7,809 nt of DNA, taken from Ruminococcaceae bacterium UBA1213 (GTDB taxonomy: Bacteria > Bacillota > Clostridia > Oscillospirales > Acutalibacteraceae). Each line of letters begins with the position of its first letter. Position 1 is the first letter of the stretch. Positions 1 through 6,541 of this stretch are shown here, piece after piece. Below the pieces are notes generated by a model, which had not been told where the DNA came from, ran no database searches, and was given only the letters and a program-made list of their open reading frames with translations. Made by a program: the position numbers and the translations under genes. The stretch spans positions 1,845-9,653 of the forward strand of contig DBXL01000125.1 in assembly GCA_002309275.1 (NCBI GenBank), given 5' to 3'.

Positions 1-200
1 TCATGGTCATCTCCGACCATTCCCGCCCAGAACATTCCATATACTTTTGTATCTCCATATATATCATCTTTTATTGACAAAAATGCTCCCGAACATTTCA
101 TCTCTCTCGGCAGCACTATCTTAAAATGCATATCCGTGCCTGATTTGACGGCACCTGTCGGATTACGGTATTCCGCTATCCTTGAATTGAACATTCTCAT
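1..200 (-). CDS. Glycoside hydrolase family 13 enzyme (alpha-amylase/amylopullulanase type), N-terminal fragment
   Basis: Sixty-six codons of an open frame run off the left edge of the window with no stop. The start MRMFNSRIAEYRNP, then TGAVKSGTDMHFKIVLP and a later FWAGMVGDDH segment, resembles the N-terminal beta-sandwich domain of clostridial GH13 alpha-glucan hydrolases, where an NSR or DSR motif and 'PxGAVxxGTxxxF' open the protein. Members of the family hydrolyse alpha-1,4 or alpha-1,6 bonds in starch or glycogen-like glucans. No signal peptide is present, so an intracellular enzyme is likely. The start at 200 is chosen because a GGGGAC-type ribosome binding site (209-216) lies just upstream; a second in-frame ATG at 194 is possible. 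The gene has its own consensus promoter. The catalytic domain lies outside the window, so specificity cannot be read; family confidence is fair, not certain. Confidence 0.7.
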   Translation of the reverse strand, partial: MRMFNSRIAEYRNPTGAVKSGTDMHFKIVLPREMKCSGAFLSIKDDIYGDTKVYGMFWAGMVGDDH

Positions 201-235
201 AAGTCCAAGTCCCCTTATATCGTATTTTGTATAAA

Positions 236-264
236 ATTATATCCTTTTGTCACATTTATGTCAA
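236..264 (-). promoter_or_regulatory. Consensus sigma-A promoter for the GH13 gene
   Basis: On the minus strand a perfect TTGACA (-35, plus coordinates 259-264) is separated by exactly 17 bases from a perfect TATAAT (-10, 236-241). Initiation near 229 would give a leader of about 29 bases before the ATG at 200. The promoter sits immediately beyond the hflX stop codon, so the GH13 gene need not depend on hflX transcription. Confidence 0.85.
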
Positions 265-277
265 GCAGACCAAAGTA

Positions 278-1531
278 TTAAAAATTAACACTATAATGCT
301 CTATCAAGTGCCAAAGGGGCTCCTCCACAACCGCTTCCACTTTTATTCCGTCTGCCGTGTATTCCTCAGACTGCAATGCTCCGGCTTTTCTTAAAGTCGC
401 TATCACTGCTGCATTCTCAAACGGTACTAAAAGGGTGAATTTTCTCAGTCTTACAGGCAAATTCTCCTCTATTGCATTCAGAAGCTCTTCTATGCCTATG
501 CCCATTTTGGCACATATTCTGACAGTTTCCCTGCCCATAGGCAAATCATCGGGATTTCCCACCAAATCACACTTATTAAATACAGATATAATCGGTCTGT
601 CATTACAGCCCAGCTCCGCAAGAAGTTTATTGGTAACATCAAGGTGAAGTTCAAATTCATTGCTTGAAGCGTCACATACATTCAGTATAATATCTGCAAG
701 TGCAGCCTCTTCAAGCGTTGACTTGAAAGCCTCTACCAGATGATGCGGGAGTCTGCGGACAAGTCCGACTGTATCTATCATCATAACCGATACACCGTTG
801 GGAAGTTTCAATGCCCTTGAAGTCGGGTCAAGCGTTGCAAACAGCTTGTTTTCGGACAAAACACCCGCCTGTGTGAGCGTATTCATTAAAGTTGACTTGC
901 CTGCATTGGTATAGCCCACTATTGCCACTGTGATGATACCGTCTTTTTTACGCCTTGCACGGAGCTGTTCACGCCTGTTTGTCATTCTTGCAAGCTCTTC
1001 TTTAAGATATTCAATTTTTCTTCTTATGTGTCTTTTATCCGTTTCTAACTTTGTTTCACCGGGACCTCTCGTGCCGACACCGCCCCCAAGTCTTGACATT
1101 TCTTTACCCTTTCCCGACAATCTCGGCATGAGATATTTCAACTGTGCCAGTTCTACCTGCAATTTACCTTCATTGGTCTTTGCCCTTACCGCAAATATAT
1201 CCAATATCAGCATAGTCCTGTCAATCGTTCTTACATCTGTTTCATTCTCGATATTTCTTATTTGTGTAGGTGTCAGCTCAACGTCAAACACAATGAAGTC
1301 AATTTCATTCTGCTCACAGAACTCTTTGATTTCCTCAATTCTGCCTGAGCCTACACAAGTCGCTCCGTCAGGCTTTTCACGCTTCTGCATCATGCTTGCT
1401 ACAGGCTCTGCCCCTGCACTCTTTACCAGTTCATACAGTTCTTTCATGGAACTTTCTGCATCATATTCTCCCGTGTCTATGCCGACAAGCAATGCTCTCT
1501 GTATTTTCTCCGAATTATCATGTATTTCCAT
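278..1531 (-). CDS. hflX: GTPase HflX, ribosome-splitting/rescue factor
   Basis: This 417-residue protein matches the usual HflX length. HflX is a cytoplasmic TRAFAC-class GTPase that binds the large ribosomal subunit and dissociates stalled or hibernating 70S ribosomes during heat or antibiotic stress. An N-terminal HflX domain (about 10-160) ends in the hallmark glycine-rich segment GGGVGTRGPGETKLETD (149-165), followed by a basic coiled coil (about 165-196). The G domain then shows G1 GYTNAGKST (206-214), switch I TLDPTSR (233-239), G3 DTVGL (253-257) and G4 NKCD (319-322). G5 reads CAK (340-342) in place of the common SAK, a conservative change. The C-terminal tail fits the family's small alpha/beta domain. 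The start at 1531 has an AAAGGAC ribosome binding site (1542-1548) 10 bases upstream. It is divergent from the pRiA4b-like/nadBC operon. I see no clear terminator after its stop. Confidence 0.96.
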   Translation of the reverse strand: MEIHDNSEKIQRALLVGIDTGEYDAESSMKELYELVKSAGAEPVASMMQKREKPDGATCVGSGRIEEIKEFCEQNEIDFIVFDVELTPTQIRNIENETDVRTIDRTMLILDIFAVRAKTNEGKLQVELAQLKYLMPRLSGKGKEMSRLGGGVGTRGPGETKLETDKRHIRRKIEYLKEELARMTNRREQLRARRKKDGIITVAIVGYTNAGKSTLMNTLTQAGVLSENKLFATLDPTSRALKLPNGVSVMMIDTVGLVRRLPHHLVEAFKSTLEEAALADIILNVCDASSNEFELHLDVTNKLLAELGCNDRPIISVFNKCDLVGNPDDLPMGRETVRICAKMGIGIEELLNAIEENLPVRLRKFTLLVPFENAAVIATLRKAGALQSEEYTADGIKVEAVVEEPLWHLIEHYSVNF

Positions 1532-1564
1532 TTATCTCACTGTCCTTTACTTAAATATATTTTC

Positions 1565-1593
1565 ATTATAACATAAATTTTTATTTTTATAAA
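1565..1593 (-). promoter_or_regulatory. Probable sigma-A promoter for hflX with extended -10
   Basis: On the minus strand the sequence TGTTATAAT (plus 1565-1573) gives a perfect TATAAT preceded by the TGn extension. A weaker TTTATA (-35, 1588-1593) lies 17 bases upstream. Initiation near 1558 would leave a leader of about 27 bases before the hflX ATG. The surrounding DNA is very AT-rich, which raises the chance of random matches, but the extended -10 and position are good. Confidence 0.7.
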
Positions 1594-1601
1594 GATAAAA
1601 A

Positions 1602-1617
1602 TATTGTTATTACAATA
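1602..1617. promoter_or_regulatory. Inverted repeat over the -35 box of the nadBC operon promoter (possible operator)
   Basis: TATTGT and ACAATA form a perfect 6-base inverted repeat separated by TATT. It covers the -35 hexamer (1604-1609) of the plus-strand promoter, a classic place for a repressor. It does not look like the NiaR operator known to me from Bacillus. In such AT-rich DNA a palindrome of this size can arise by chance, so this is a weak candidate. Confidence 0.3.
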
Positions 1618-1632
1618 AATATGTGTTAAAAT
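1604..1632 (+). promoter_or_regulatory. Probable sigma-A promoter for the pRiA4b-like/nadB/nadC operon
   Basis: TTGTTA (-35, 1604-1609) and TAAAAT (-10, 1627-1632) are spaced by 17 bases, and the -10 carries a TGn extension (TGT at 1624-1626). Initiation near 1639 gives a leader of roughly 33 bases, too short for a riboswitch. No other good promoter is seen before nadB or nadC, so this one probably serves all three genes. Confidence 0.65.
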
Positions 1633-1652
1633 AAAAATAATGTATTTTATTG

Positions 1653-1666
1653 TTGAAAGAAGTTGA
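1653..1666 (+). repeat. 14-base direct repeat, copy 1, at a translation start
   Basis: TTGAAAGAAGTTGA occurs here and again, identically, at 3063-3076. In both places it sits just before an ATG that continues ATGAAAAAA. The GAAAGAAG core ends 9 bases before the ATG at 1672 and can act as a weak Shine-Dalgarno sequence. Confidence 0.75.
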
Positions 1667-1671
1667 ATATA

Positions 1672-3066
1672 ATGAAAAAAATCGTGTCATTAAAAAAGCA
1701 AATCAGCGATACTGCGGTACAGCTGTATAATGACGGATTCTGGGAATCTCTCGGCGAACAGGATTTTATTTCCATTAAAACTGCTGACGGAACGGAAGTA
1801 TATGTGCGTGTTTTCGGCAAGGATTCCGACTACACGGGAATGGGTATATATACCAAACCCGTTGATTATGCACTATCGGAACTCATCGAGGACTGCGACA
1901 TTGACTATATATCTCCGATGGCGTTTTTCCAGAAAGGATTTATAGGACTTATGATGGAAAAAAAGAAAAAAAATTCCATTGAGTTCAGAAATTTCATTAA
2001 CGGCTATATTTACGATATTATAGAAATCAAAGACGCTGAATTTCTGCTTGATGTCATGCAGTGCCTTGAAAAGTCTTTTGAACTCTATGACAAAGAAACC
2101 TATAAAGACGGTTTTCAGGTCAATGTTGCTTCGCAGAGCAATGTTCTTCTCTCACAGCCGAAATATGATTTCAATCATTTCAGAGCTTCGATTTTTGTCA
2201 GTTTTGATGAAAGTGATTACTTGAAAAACCTGAGTGCCATGCCGTCAAAAAAAGGCTTCAAAATATTTCTTGAAACACTTGTTCCGCCCTTTATAACTCC
2301 GACAGATGATGGGAAAGGAGCTTATTTTCCGTCTTTGTGCTATGCCCTCAACCCCAAAACTCATCAAGTGCTGAAAACACAAAAAATACAGCAAGATCTG
2401 CCCCTTGCCTATCAATATGCGGACTTTATATTTTATCTTTCCGAAGAATTGGGCAAACCTGCCGAAATCATTTTCTGTGATCCGAAATATTTTATAATGA
2501 TAAGTGATTTGTGCGAAAAAACAGGCATAAAAATGAAACATTCAACAGAATTTACAAAATTTGTCAATAAAGATGTCATTTCCGAACTGATAGAAATCAT
2601 TTCTTCGGAAAATAGTCCGGCAAGCTCTGAAACGGTTTACTCTGATGAACCTCTGACCTATAAAATATCCGTTTCGATGGGGGCAGGCTGTTACAGACAT
2701 ATTGAAATGTCTGCCAATTCAACTCTTGAAGATTTGCACAATGCAATACAATGGGCATTTGATTTTGACAATGACCATGCCTATGCCTTTTTCATGGACG
2801 GCAGAGCCTGGAGCAACGATGCTTATTATTGCGAAGGTATAGATGAAAATTATCCCCTTGCAGGCGAACATACCCTCTTTGAAGTTCTTGAAGAAAAAAA
2901 GGCTTTCCTGTATTTGTTCGATTTCGGTGATGAATGGTGTTTTCAGTGCAAACTGCTTTCCGTCAAGGAAAAAGAGTGCAAAGAAACAACTATCGTGAGG
3001 TCTGTCGGAAAGGCACCCGAACAGTATCCCGATTATGATGATGACGATTATGATGAAGATTTTTGA
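1672..3066 (+). CDS. Uncharacterised protein with C-terminal pRiA4b ORF-3-like domain
   Basis: This 464-residue soluble protein has two parts. Residues about 328-455 resemble the plasmid pRiA4b ORF-3-like domain (sometimes annotated as an IS1096 TnpR-type passenger). The signs are an opening strand YKISVSM, a helix with STLEDLHNAIQWAFDF (350-365), an AYAFFMDG strand, and the signature YLFDFGDEW (414-422) followed later by GKAPEQYPDYD. Residues about 1-310 look like the variable helix-rich N-terminal region that often precedes this domain in Firmicutes; AYFPSLCYALNPKTHQVL (217-234) recalls DUF6930-type sequences. The C-terminus is strikingly acidic (DYDDDDYDEDF). No biochemical role is established for the domain, so none is assigned. 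The ATG at 1672 is preferred over a TTG at 1663, which overlaps the likely ribosome binding site. Its stop lies 16 bases before nadB, implying co-transcription. Confidence 0.82.
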   Translation: MKKIVSLKKQISDTAVQLYNDGFWESLGEQDFISIKTADGTEVYVRVFGKDSDYTGMGIYTKPVDYALSELIEDCDIDYISPMAFFQKGFIGLMMEKKKKNSIEFRNFINGYIYDIIEIKDAEFLLDVMQCLEKSFELYDKETYKDGFQVNVASQSNVLLSQPKYDFNHFRASIFVSFDESDYLKNLSAMPSKKGFKIFLETLVPPFITPTDDGKGAYFPSLCYALNPKTHQVLKTQKIQQDLPLAYQYADFIFYLSEELGKPAEIIFCDPKYFIMISDLCEKTGIKMKHSTEFTKFVNKDVISELIEIISSENSPASSETVYSDEPLTYKISVSMGAGCYRHIEMSANSTLEDLHNAIQWAFDFDNDHAYAFFMDGRAWSNDAYYCEGIDENYPLAGEHTLFEVLEEKKAFLYLFDFGDEWCFQCKLLSVKEKECKETTIVRSVGKAPEQYPDYDDDDYDEDF

Positions 3067-3076
3067 AAGAAGTTGA
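3063..3076 (+). repeat. 14-base direct repeat, copy 2, over the upstream stop and before nadB
   Basis: Identical to 1653-1666. This copy contains the TGA stop (3064-3066) of the upstream gene, and its GAAAGAAG core ends 10 bases before the nadB ATG. It is the only visible ribosome binding site for nadB. Confidence 0.75.
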
Positions 3077-3082
3077 TTTTTT

Positions 3083-4555
3083 ATGAAAAAAGAATATGAT
3101 GTTTTAATCGTAGGCTCAGGTGCGGCAGGCTTGTATGCGGCTCTCCAGTTCCCCGAAAATGTGCGTGTACTGATGATTTCAAAGCGTGAACTTACCCTCT
3201 CAAATTCCTCTCTTGCACAGGGCGGTGTTGCAGCTGTCCTCGACAAGTCCAACGACAACTTTAAACTCCACATTGCAGACACTTTGATTGCAGGCAAGTA
3301 TAAAAATAATTTGCAGGCGATTGAAGTGCTTGTTTCGGAAGGTCCAGACGACGTTATGAAACTCAAAGAAATGGGCGTTGCCTTTGATTTAGACGCACAA
3401 GGTCACTTGATGATGACGCTTGAAGCAGGACATTCCCGTCACAGAATCGTTCACCACAAGGACTCCACAGGCAAAGCCATTGTTGAAACTCTGCTCGAAC
3501 AGGTACAGACACATAAAAATGTAGAAATACTTGACCATACCATGCTTTATAAACTTGAAAAGGCTGAAAATGGCTTCTTGGCAGGTCTTTTGCTCAGTGA
3601 CGGCACATCAAAAATAATTGCCGCTCATTACTGTATCATGGCTTCAGGCGGTATTGGTCGTGTATATCAGTACACAACAAACTCTGCCATTGCAACAGGT
3701 GACGGAATCACTCTCGCCTATATGCTTGGGGCAAGAATTAAAAATCTCAGTCTGATACAGTTCCACCCCACTGCATTCGCTGCCGAAAACGACAGAGAAA
3801 GATTCTTAATAAGTGAGGCTGTTCGTGGAGAGGGTGCCGTTCTCCTGAATTGTGATGGTGAGAGATTTGCCGAAAAATATGATAAACGTGGAGAGCTTGC
3901 TCCCAGAGATGTCGTTTCCAATGCCATCATGCTGGAATCCATGGCAAAGGGAAATGAAAAATTCTACCTCGACATCACTCATAAAGATCCTGAATTTGTT
4001 AAAAACCGTTTTCCGATGATATACGAAAAGTGCCTTGAAGAAAACATTGACATTACAAAACAGTGGATACCCGTTTTCCCGTGTCAGCACTATTTAATGG
4101 GCGGTATAGATGTAGATTTGTATGCAAGAACAACTGTGGACAGACTTTATGCTGCCGGCGAATGCTCTCATACAGGCGTACACGGTGCCAACAGGCTTGC
4201 AAGCAATTCCTTGCTTGAAGCACTTGTATTCTCTCGCAGAGCCGCAAATGACATTACAAAACGCCTTGTAAATGAAAATAACGCACCTTTCGGAGAATTC
4301 CCTGAAAGTGAAAATCTTGCAGGCAAAGAAATGCCTCACGGCTTCAGAACCGAAATAAGAAAAATTATGCAGGATTGTCATTTTGTCATTCCCAAGCCTG
4401 AAAATGTGCCTGACGGTCTGAAGCGTTCCAAAGAAATTCTTGATAACATCAATAACGGCGGCTATACTGTCAATCCGGACTTCGTGGAAGCAAGAAGCCT
4501 TGCAACAGTTGCTTGTATCGTTTTACAGGAGGCTCTTGACAATGATACTAAATAA
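3083..4555 (+). CDS. nadB: L-aspartate oxidase NadB
   Basis: NadB is a soluble flavoenzyme that oxidises L-aspartate to iminoaspartate, the first step of de novo NAD synthesis, passing electrons to oxygen or fumarate. The 490-residue product belongs to the succinate dehydrogenase/fumarate reductase flavoprotein superfamily. It has an N-terminal FAD dinucleotide motif VGSGAAGLYAA (10-20), SLAQGGVAAV (43-52), QFHPT (226-230), LISEAVRGEGA (242-252), APRDVVSNAI (273-282), QHYLMGGI (335-342) and AAGECSHTGVHGANRLASNSLLEAL (from 357). By alignment from memory, E114, H228, R275, H336 and R371 correspond to E. coli E121, H244, R290, H351 and R386, so the active site looks intact. Oddly, the protein ends soon after ARSLATVACIV, without the usual RKESRGxHxxxDYP motif. 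It follows the pRiA4b-like gene by 16 bases and overlaps nadC by 14. Confidence 0.95.
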   Translation: MKKEYDVLIVGSGAAGLYAALQFPENVRVLMISKRELTLSNSSLAQGGVAAVLDKSNDNFKLHIADTLIAGKYKNNLQAIEVLVSEGPDDVMKLKEMGVAFDLDAQGHLMMTLEAGHSRHRIVHHKDSTGKAIVETLLEQVQTHKNVEILDHTMLYKLEKAENGFLAGLLLSDGTSKIIAAHYCIMASGGIGRVYQYTTNSAIATGDGITLAYMLGARIKNLSLIQFHPTAFAAENDRERFLISEAVRGEGAVLLNCDGERFAEKYDKRGELAPRDVVSNAIMLESMAKGNEKFYLDITHKDPEFVKNRFPMIYEKCLEENIDITKQWIPVFPCQHYLMGGIDVDLYARTTVDRLYAAGECSHTGVHGANRLASNSLLEALVFSRRAANDITKRLVNENNAPFGEFPESENLAGKEMPHGFRTEIRKIMQDCHFVIPKPENVPDGLKRSKEILDNINNGGYTVNPDFVEARSLATVACIVLQEALDNDTK

Positions 4556-5378
4556 AATTTACGTTGACAACATCATAAAAACGGCACTTTTGGAAGATAT
4601 CAATTACTGTGACGTTACAACAGATTATCTCATTCCCGCCGAGCAGAATGGCAAAGCGGAATTTGTTTCAAAGGCTGACGGCATTGTCTGCGGTACAGAA
4701 ATCGCTGTCAGAGTGTTTCAGATACTTGATGAAAATATCTCTTTTGAAATTCTCAAAAAAGACGGCGAAGAAGTCAAAAAAGGCGATTTAATTCTCACTG
4801 TTAAAGGCAAAACTGCCGTTTTGCTCAAAGGAGAGAGAACTGCTTTGAATCTCATTCAGCATATGAGCGGTATTTCAACCGCCTCCAACAAGTATGCAAA
4901 AATCGTGGAAGGAACTAATGCAAGTATCGCTGATACAAGAAAAACCCTTCCCGGACTTCGCCCTCTCCAGAAATATGCCGTTATGACAGGCGGTGCAAAA
5001 AATCACCGTTACAATTTATCAGACGCTGCCATGCTCAAAGATAATCACATTGACGCAGCAGGCGGTATTACAGCGGCAATTACAAAACTCCGTTCCAAAA
5101 TCGGTCACATGACGAAAATTGAAGTCGAAACAAGAAATCTTGACGAATTGCAGGAAGCCCTTGACGCAAAGGCTGATATTATCATGCTTGACAATATGTC
5201 GCCCGAACTGATGAAAAAGGCTGTGGAAATCACAAATAAACGTGCCATTCTGGAAGCTTCAGGCGGAATTACAGATGAAACTCTGAGAGCCGTTGCAGAA
5301 AGCGGTGTAGATATAATTTCAGTCGGTGCACTGACACACTCTGTCAAAGCCTTTGATATTTCCATGTACATAAAATAG
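4542..5378 (+). CDS. nadC: Nicotinate-nucleotide pyrophosphorylase (carboxylating), quinolinate phosphoribosyltransferase
   Basis: NadC converts quinolinate and phosphoribosyl pyrophosphate to nicotinate mononucleotide, CO2 and pyrophosphate, where de novo NAD synthesis joins the salvage pathway. The 278 residues match the usual length. Hallmarks in order: LLEDINYCDVTTDYLIP (16-32), GERTALNLIQHMSGIST (97-113), DTRKTLPGLRPLQKYAV (131-147), GGAKNHRYNLSDAAMLKDNHI (150-170), IEVETRNLDE (193-202), DIIMLDNM (212-219) and EASGGI (238-243). The phosphate- and quinolinate-binding residues R98, R133, K134, H155, R156 and K166 are all visible. The start at 4542 is preferred to any upstream codon because AGGAGG (4527-4532) lies 9 bases before it and the protein then begins at the family's normal position. 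It overlaps the nadB end by 14 bases, so translation is probably coupled. Confidence 0.97.
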   Translation: MILNKIYVDNIIKTALLEDINYCDVTTDYLIPAEQNGKAEFVSKADGIVCGTEIAVRVFQILDENISFEILKKDGEEVKKGDLILTVKGKTAVLLKGERTALNLIQHMSGISTASNKYAKIVEGTNASIADTRKTLPGLRPLQKYAVMTGGAKNHRYNLSDAAMLKDNHIDAAGGITAAITKLRSKIGHMTKIEVETRNLDELQEALDAKADIIMLDNMSPELMKKAVEITNKRAILEASGGITDETLRAVAESGVDIISVGALTHSVKAFDISMYIK

Positions 5379-5395
5379 AATTTTCTTTAATCAAA

Positions 5396-5428
5396 AACTC
5401 TCCGTCGGAAAAATTCTGACGGAGAGTT
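5396..5428. terminator. Bidirectional hairpin terminator between convergent nadC and pgeF
   Basis: AACTCTCCGTC (5396-5406) pairs perfectly with GACGGAGAGTT (5418-5428). Four more pairs (one G-T) can form inside, leaving a three-base AAA loop. On the minus strand the hairpin runs straight into TTTTTGATT, a good intrinsic terminator for pgeF. On the plus strand it is followed only by TTATCAAC, so termination of nadC transcripts there may be weaker. It lies in the 67-base gap between the two stop codons. Confidence 0.88.
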
Positions 5429-5445
5429 ATCAACAGAAAAAAATA

Positions 5446-6276
5446 TTATATTATGCTCATCATGGCAACAAGTCCCCCACGTTTTCCCTTGCTGGCACGG
5501 TGGGAGTATAAAAGACCGCTGTTGCACTTTGTACAGACATCACTTATGAATATATTGATACTGAGCAATCCCGCTTCAAGAAGCATACGTCTATTTGTTT
5601 CTTTAAGGTCTATCGTGTATTTCCCATGACCGAGATTTTTTGTAAAATAAGCGGGTTTAAGCTCTGTGAGAGAGGCAAACTCCTCATACACGGGGGTATC
5701 CACTTCATAACAGCAAAAGCCTATGGCAGGTCCTATGACACATATAATATCACTCGGATCACAGCCGTATTTTTCAACCATCACTTCAACTGTTTCTTCA
5801 CCGATTTTTCCCACAGTGCCTTTCCAGCCTGCATGGGCAAGGGCTATTACCTTTTTCTCCGGATCGGCAAAAAATAACGGTGTACAGTCTGCATAGTGCG
5901 TTACCAGTGTAACACCCGGTTCATTTGTCACAAGTGCGTCAACACTTGGCATATCGTGTTCACGATATATCCCTATACCGCAATCGGCTTTTGTCACACA
6001 CCTTACATTTGTATGATGGTCCTGCGAGGAGCTTACAAGCGTATTGTAATCAAAGCCTGCTGCCTTACAAAAAATTTGATAGTTTTGCGTAACGTTTTCG
6101 GGAACGTCACCTCTCTTGAAATTCAGATTCATGGATTTAAATTCATCTGTACTGATACCGCCTATGCGTGTAGAGAAAGCGTGCCTGACAAAATCAAGCT
6201 GTGAAAGTGGCGGAAATGTGAGGAATCCCACTCCGTCAACAAAATTCAAGTCTGTATTTTTACTTTTAAATATCAT
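5446..6276 (-). CDS. pgeF: Laccase-domain protein of the PgeF/YfiH/YlmD family (purine nucleoside phosphorylase-type enzyme)
   Basis: The 276-residue product is a cytoplasmic zinc protein of the multicopper-polyphenol-oxidase-like (DUF152) family. Members phosphorolyse or deaminate purine nucleosides; E. coli YfiH (PgeF) also edits peptidoglycan precursors carrying the wrong amino acid. Which activity applies here cannot be read from sequence. Visible motifs are AFSTRIGGIS (33-42), QDHHTNV (85-91), THYADCTPLFF (126-136), ALAHAGWKGT (145-154), IGPAIGFCCYEV (181-192), DVCTKC (246-251) and YSHR (257-260). The expected metal ligands H87, C131 and H148 are present. The ATG at 6276 is chosen over an upstream one at 6363 because AGAGGT lies 8 bases before it and the extra 29 residues would overlap the divergent gene and are unlike the family. 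A strong terminator follows the stop. Confidence 0.92.
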   Translation of the reverse strand: MIFKSKNTDLNFVDGVGFLTFPPLSQLDFVRHAFSTRIGGISTDEFKSMNLNFKRGDVPENVTQNYQIFCKAAGFDYNTLVSSSQDHHTNVRCVTKADCGIGIYREHDMPSVDALVTNEPGVTLVTHYADCTPLFFADPEKKVIALAHAGWKGTVGKIGEETVEVMVEKYGCDPSDIICVIGPAIGFCCYEVDTPVYEEFASLTELKPAYFTKNLGHGKYTIDLKETNRRMLLEAGLLSINIFISDVCTKCNSGLLYSHRASKGKRGGLVAMMSII

Positions 6277-6319
6277 TTTTTTAGACCTCTGGGGAATTTT
6301 TTTTGAAAGGAAATCTATT

Positions 6320-6541
6320 ATGCTGAAAATATTCAACAAGAAAAAGCTTTTCGGGAATAACATTCCGCCAAGCTGTGAATACTGCCGTTTTTACGAAAAA
6401 AATACCGGCGGCAAATCGGATTGTGCATTCGGTACAGTCAGTGAAAATACCTGTAAAAAGTATGAATATGATCCCCTCAAGAGAGAACCAAGAACTGCAC
6501 CGGCACTTCCCAAATTTACCGCCGATGATTTTACGCTGTAA
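6320..6541 (+). CDS. Small four-cysteine protein, function unknown
   Basis: The 73-residue product starts with a basic stretch (MLKIFNKKKLFGNN). It then has cysteines at 19, 22, 35 and 45 in the pattern C-x2-C-x12-C-x9-C, which could bind one zinc ion, and ends in KKYEYDPLKREP, a proline-rich stretch and PKFTADDFTL. The layout 'IPPSCEYC ... C ... C.KYEYDPLKR.P ... LPKF...DF.L' is one I associate with a small conserved Clostridia protein of unknown role. The start is supported by AAAGGA 8 bases upstream (6306-6311). There is no membrane segment or signal peptide. It is divergent from pgeF with only 43 bases between start codons, and convergent with mscL. Metal binding is an inference from cysteine spacing. 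Confidence 0.8.
   Translation: MLKIFNKKKLFGNNIPPSCEYCRFYEKNTGGKSDCAFGTVSENTCKKYEYDPLKREPRTAPALPKFTADDFTL

Noticed and set aside
930..1571. Long plus-strand open frame of 213 codons
   Set aside because: It is antisense to hflX, which has every HflX motif; the translation is a low-complexity shadow and no ribosome binding site was noted.
1627..1649. Inverted repeat TAAAATA / TATTTTA with a 9-base spacer downstream of the operon -10 box
   Set aside because: It contains only A and T in very AT-rich DNA, so it is expected by chance, and it would form no stable hairpin.
1672..3066. Insertion-sequence or transposon gene, because the domain is sometimes labelled IS1096 TnpR-like
   Set aside because: No transposase catalytic motif, terminal inverted repeats or other transposon parts are visible; the label is a historical domain name.
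2719..3366. Minus-strand open frame of 215 codons over the end of the pRiA4b-like gene and the start of nadB
   Set aside because: It is antisense to two well-supported genes and its isoleucine-rich stretch is simply the reverse of the acidic tail codons.
6317..6345. Possible pgeF promoter on the minus strand (CATAAT with TTTTTC 17 bases upstream)
   Set aside because: The -35 is poor and the -10 imperfect; in the 43-base divergent spacer no convincing promoter for either gene could be picked by eye.
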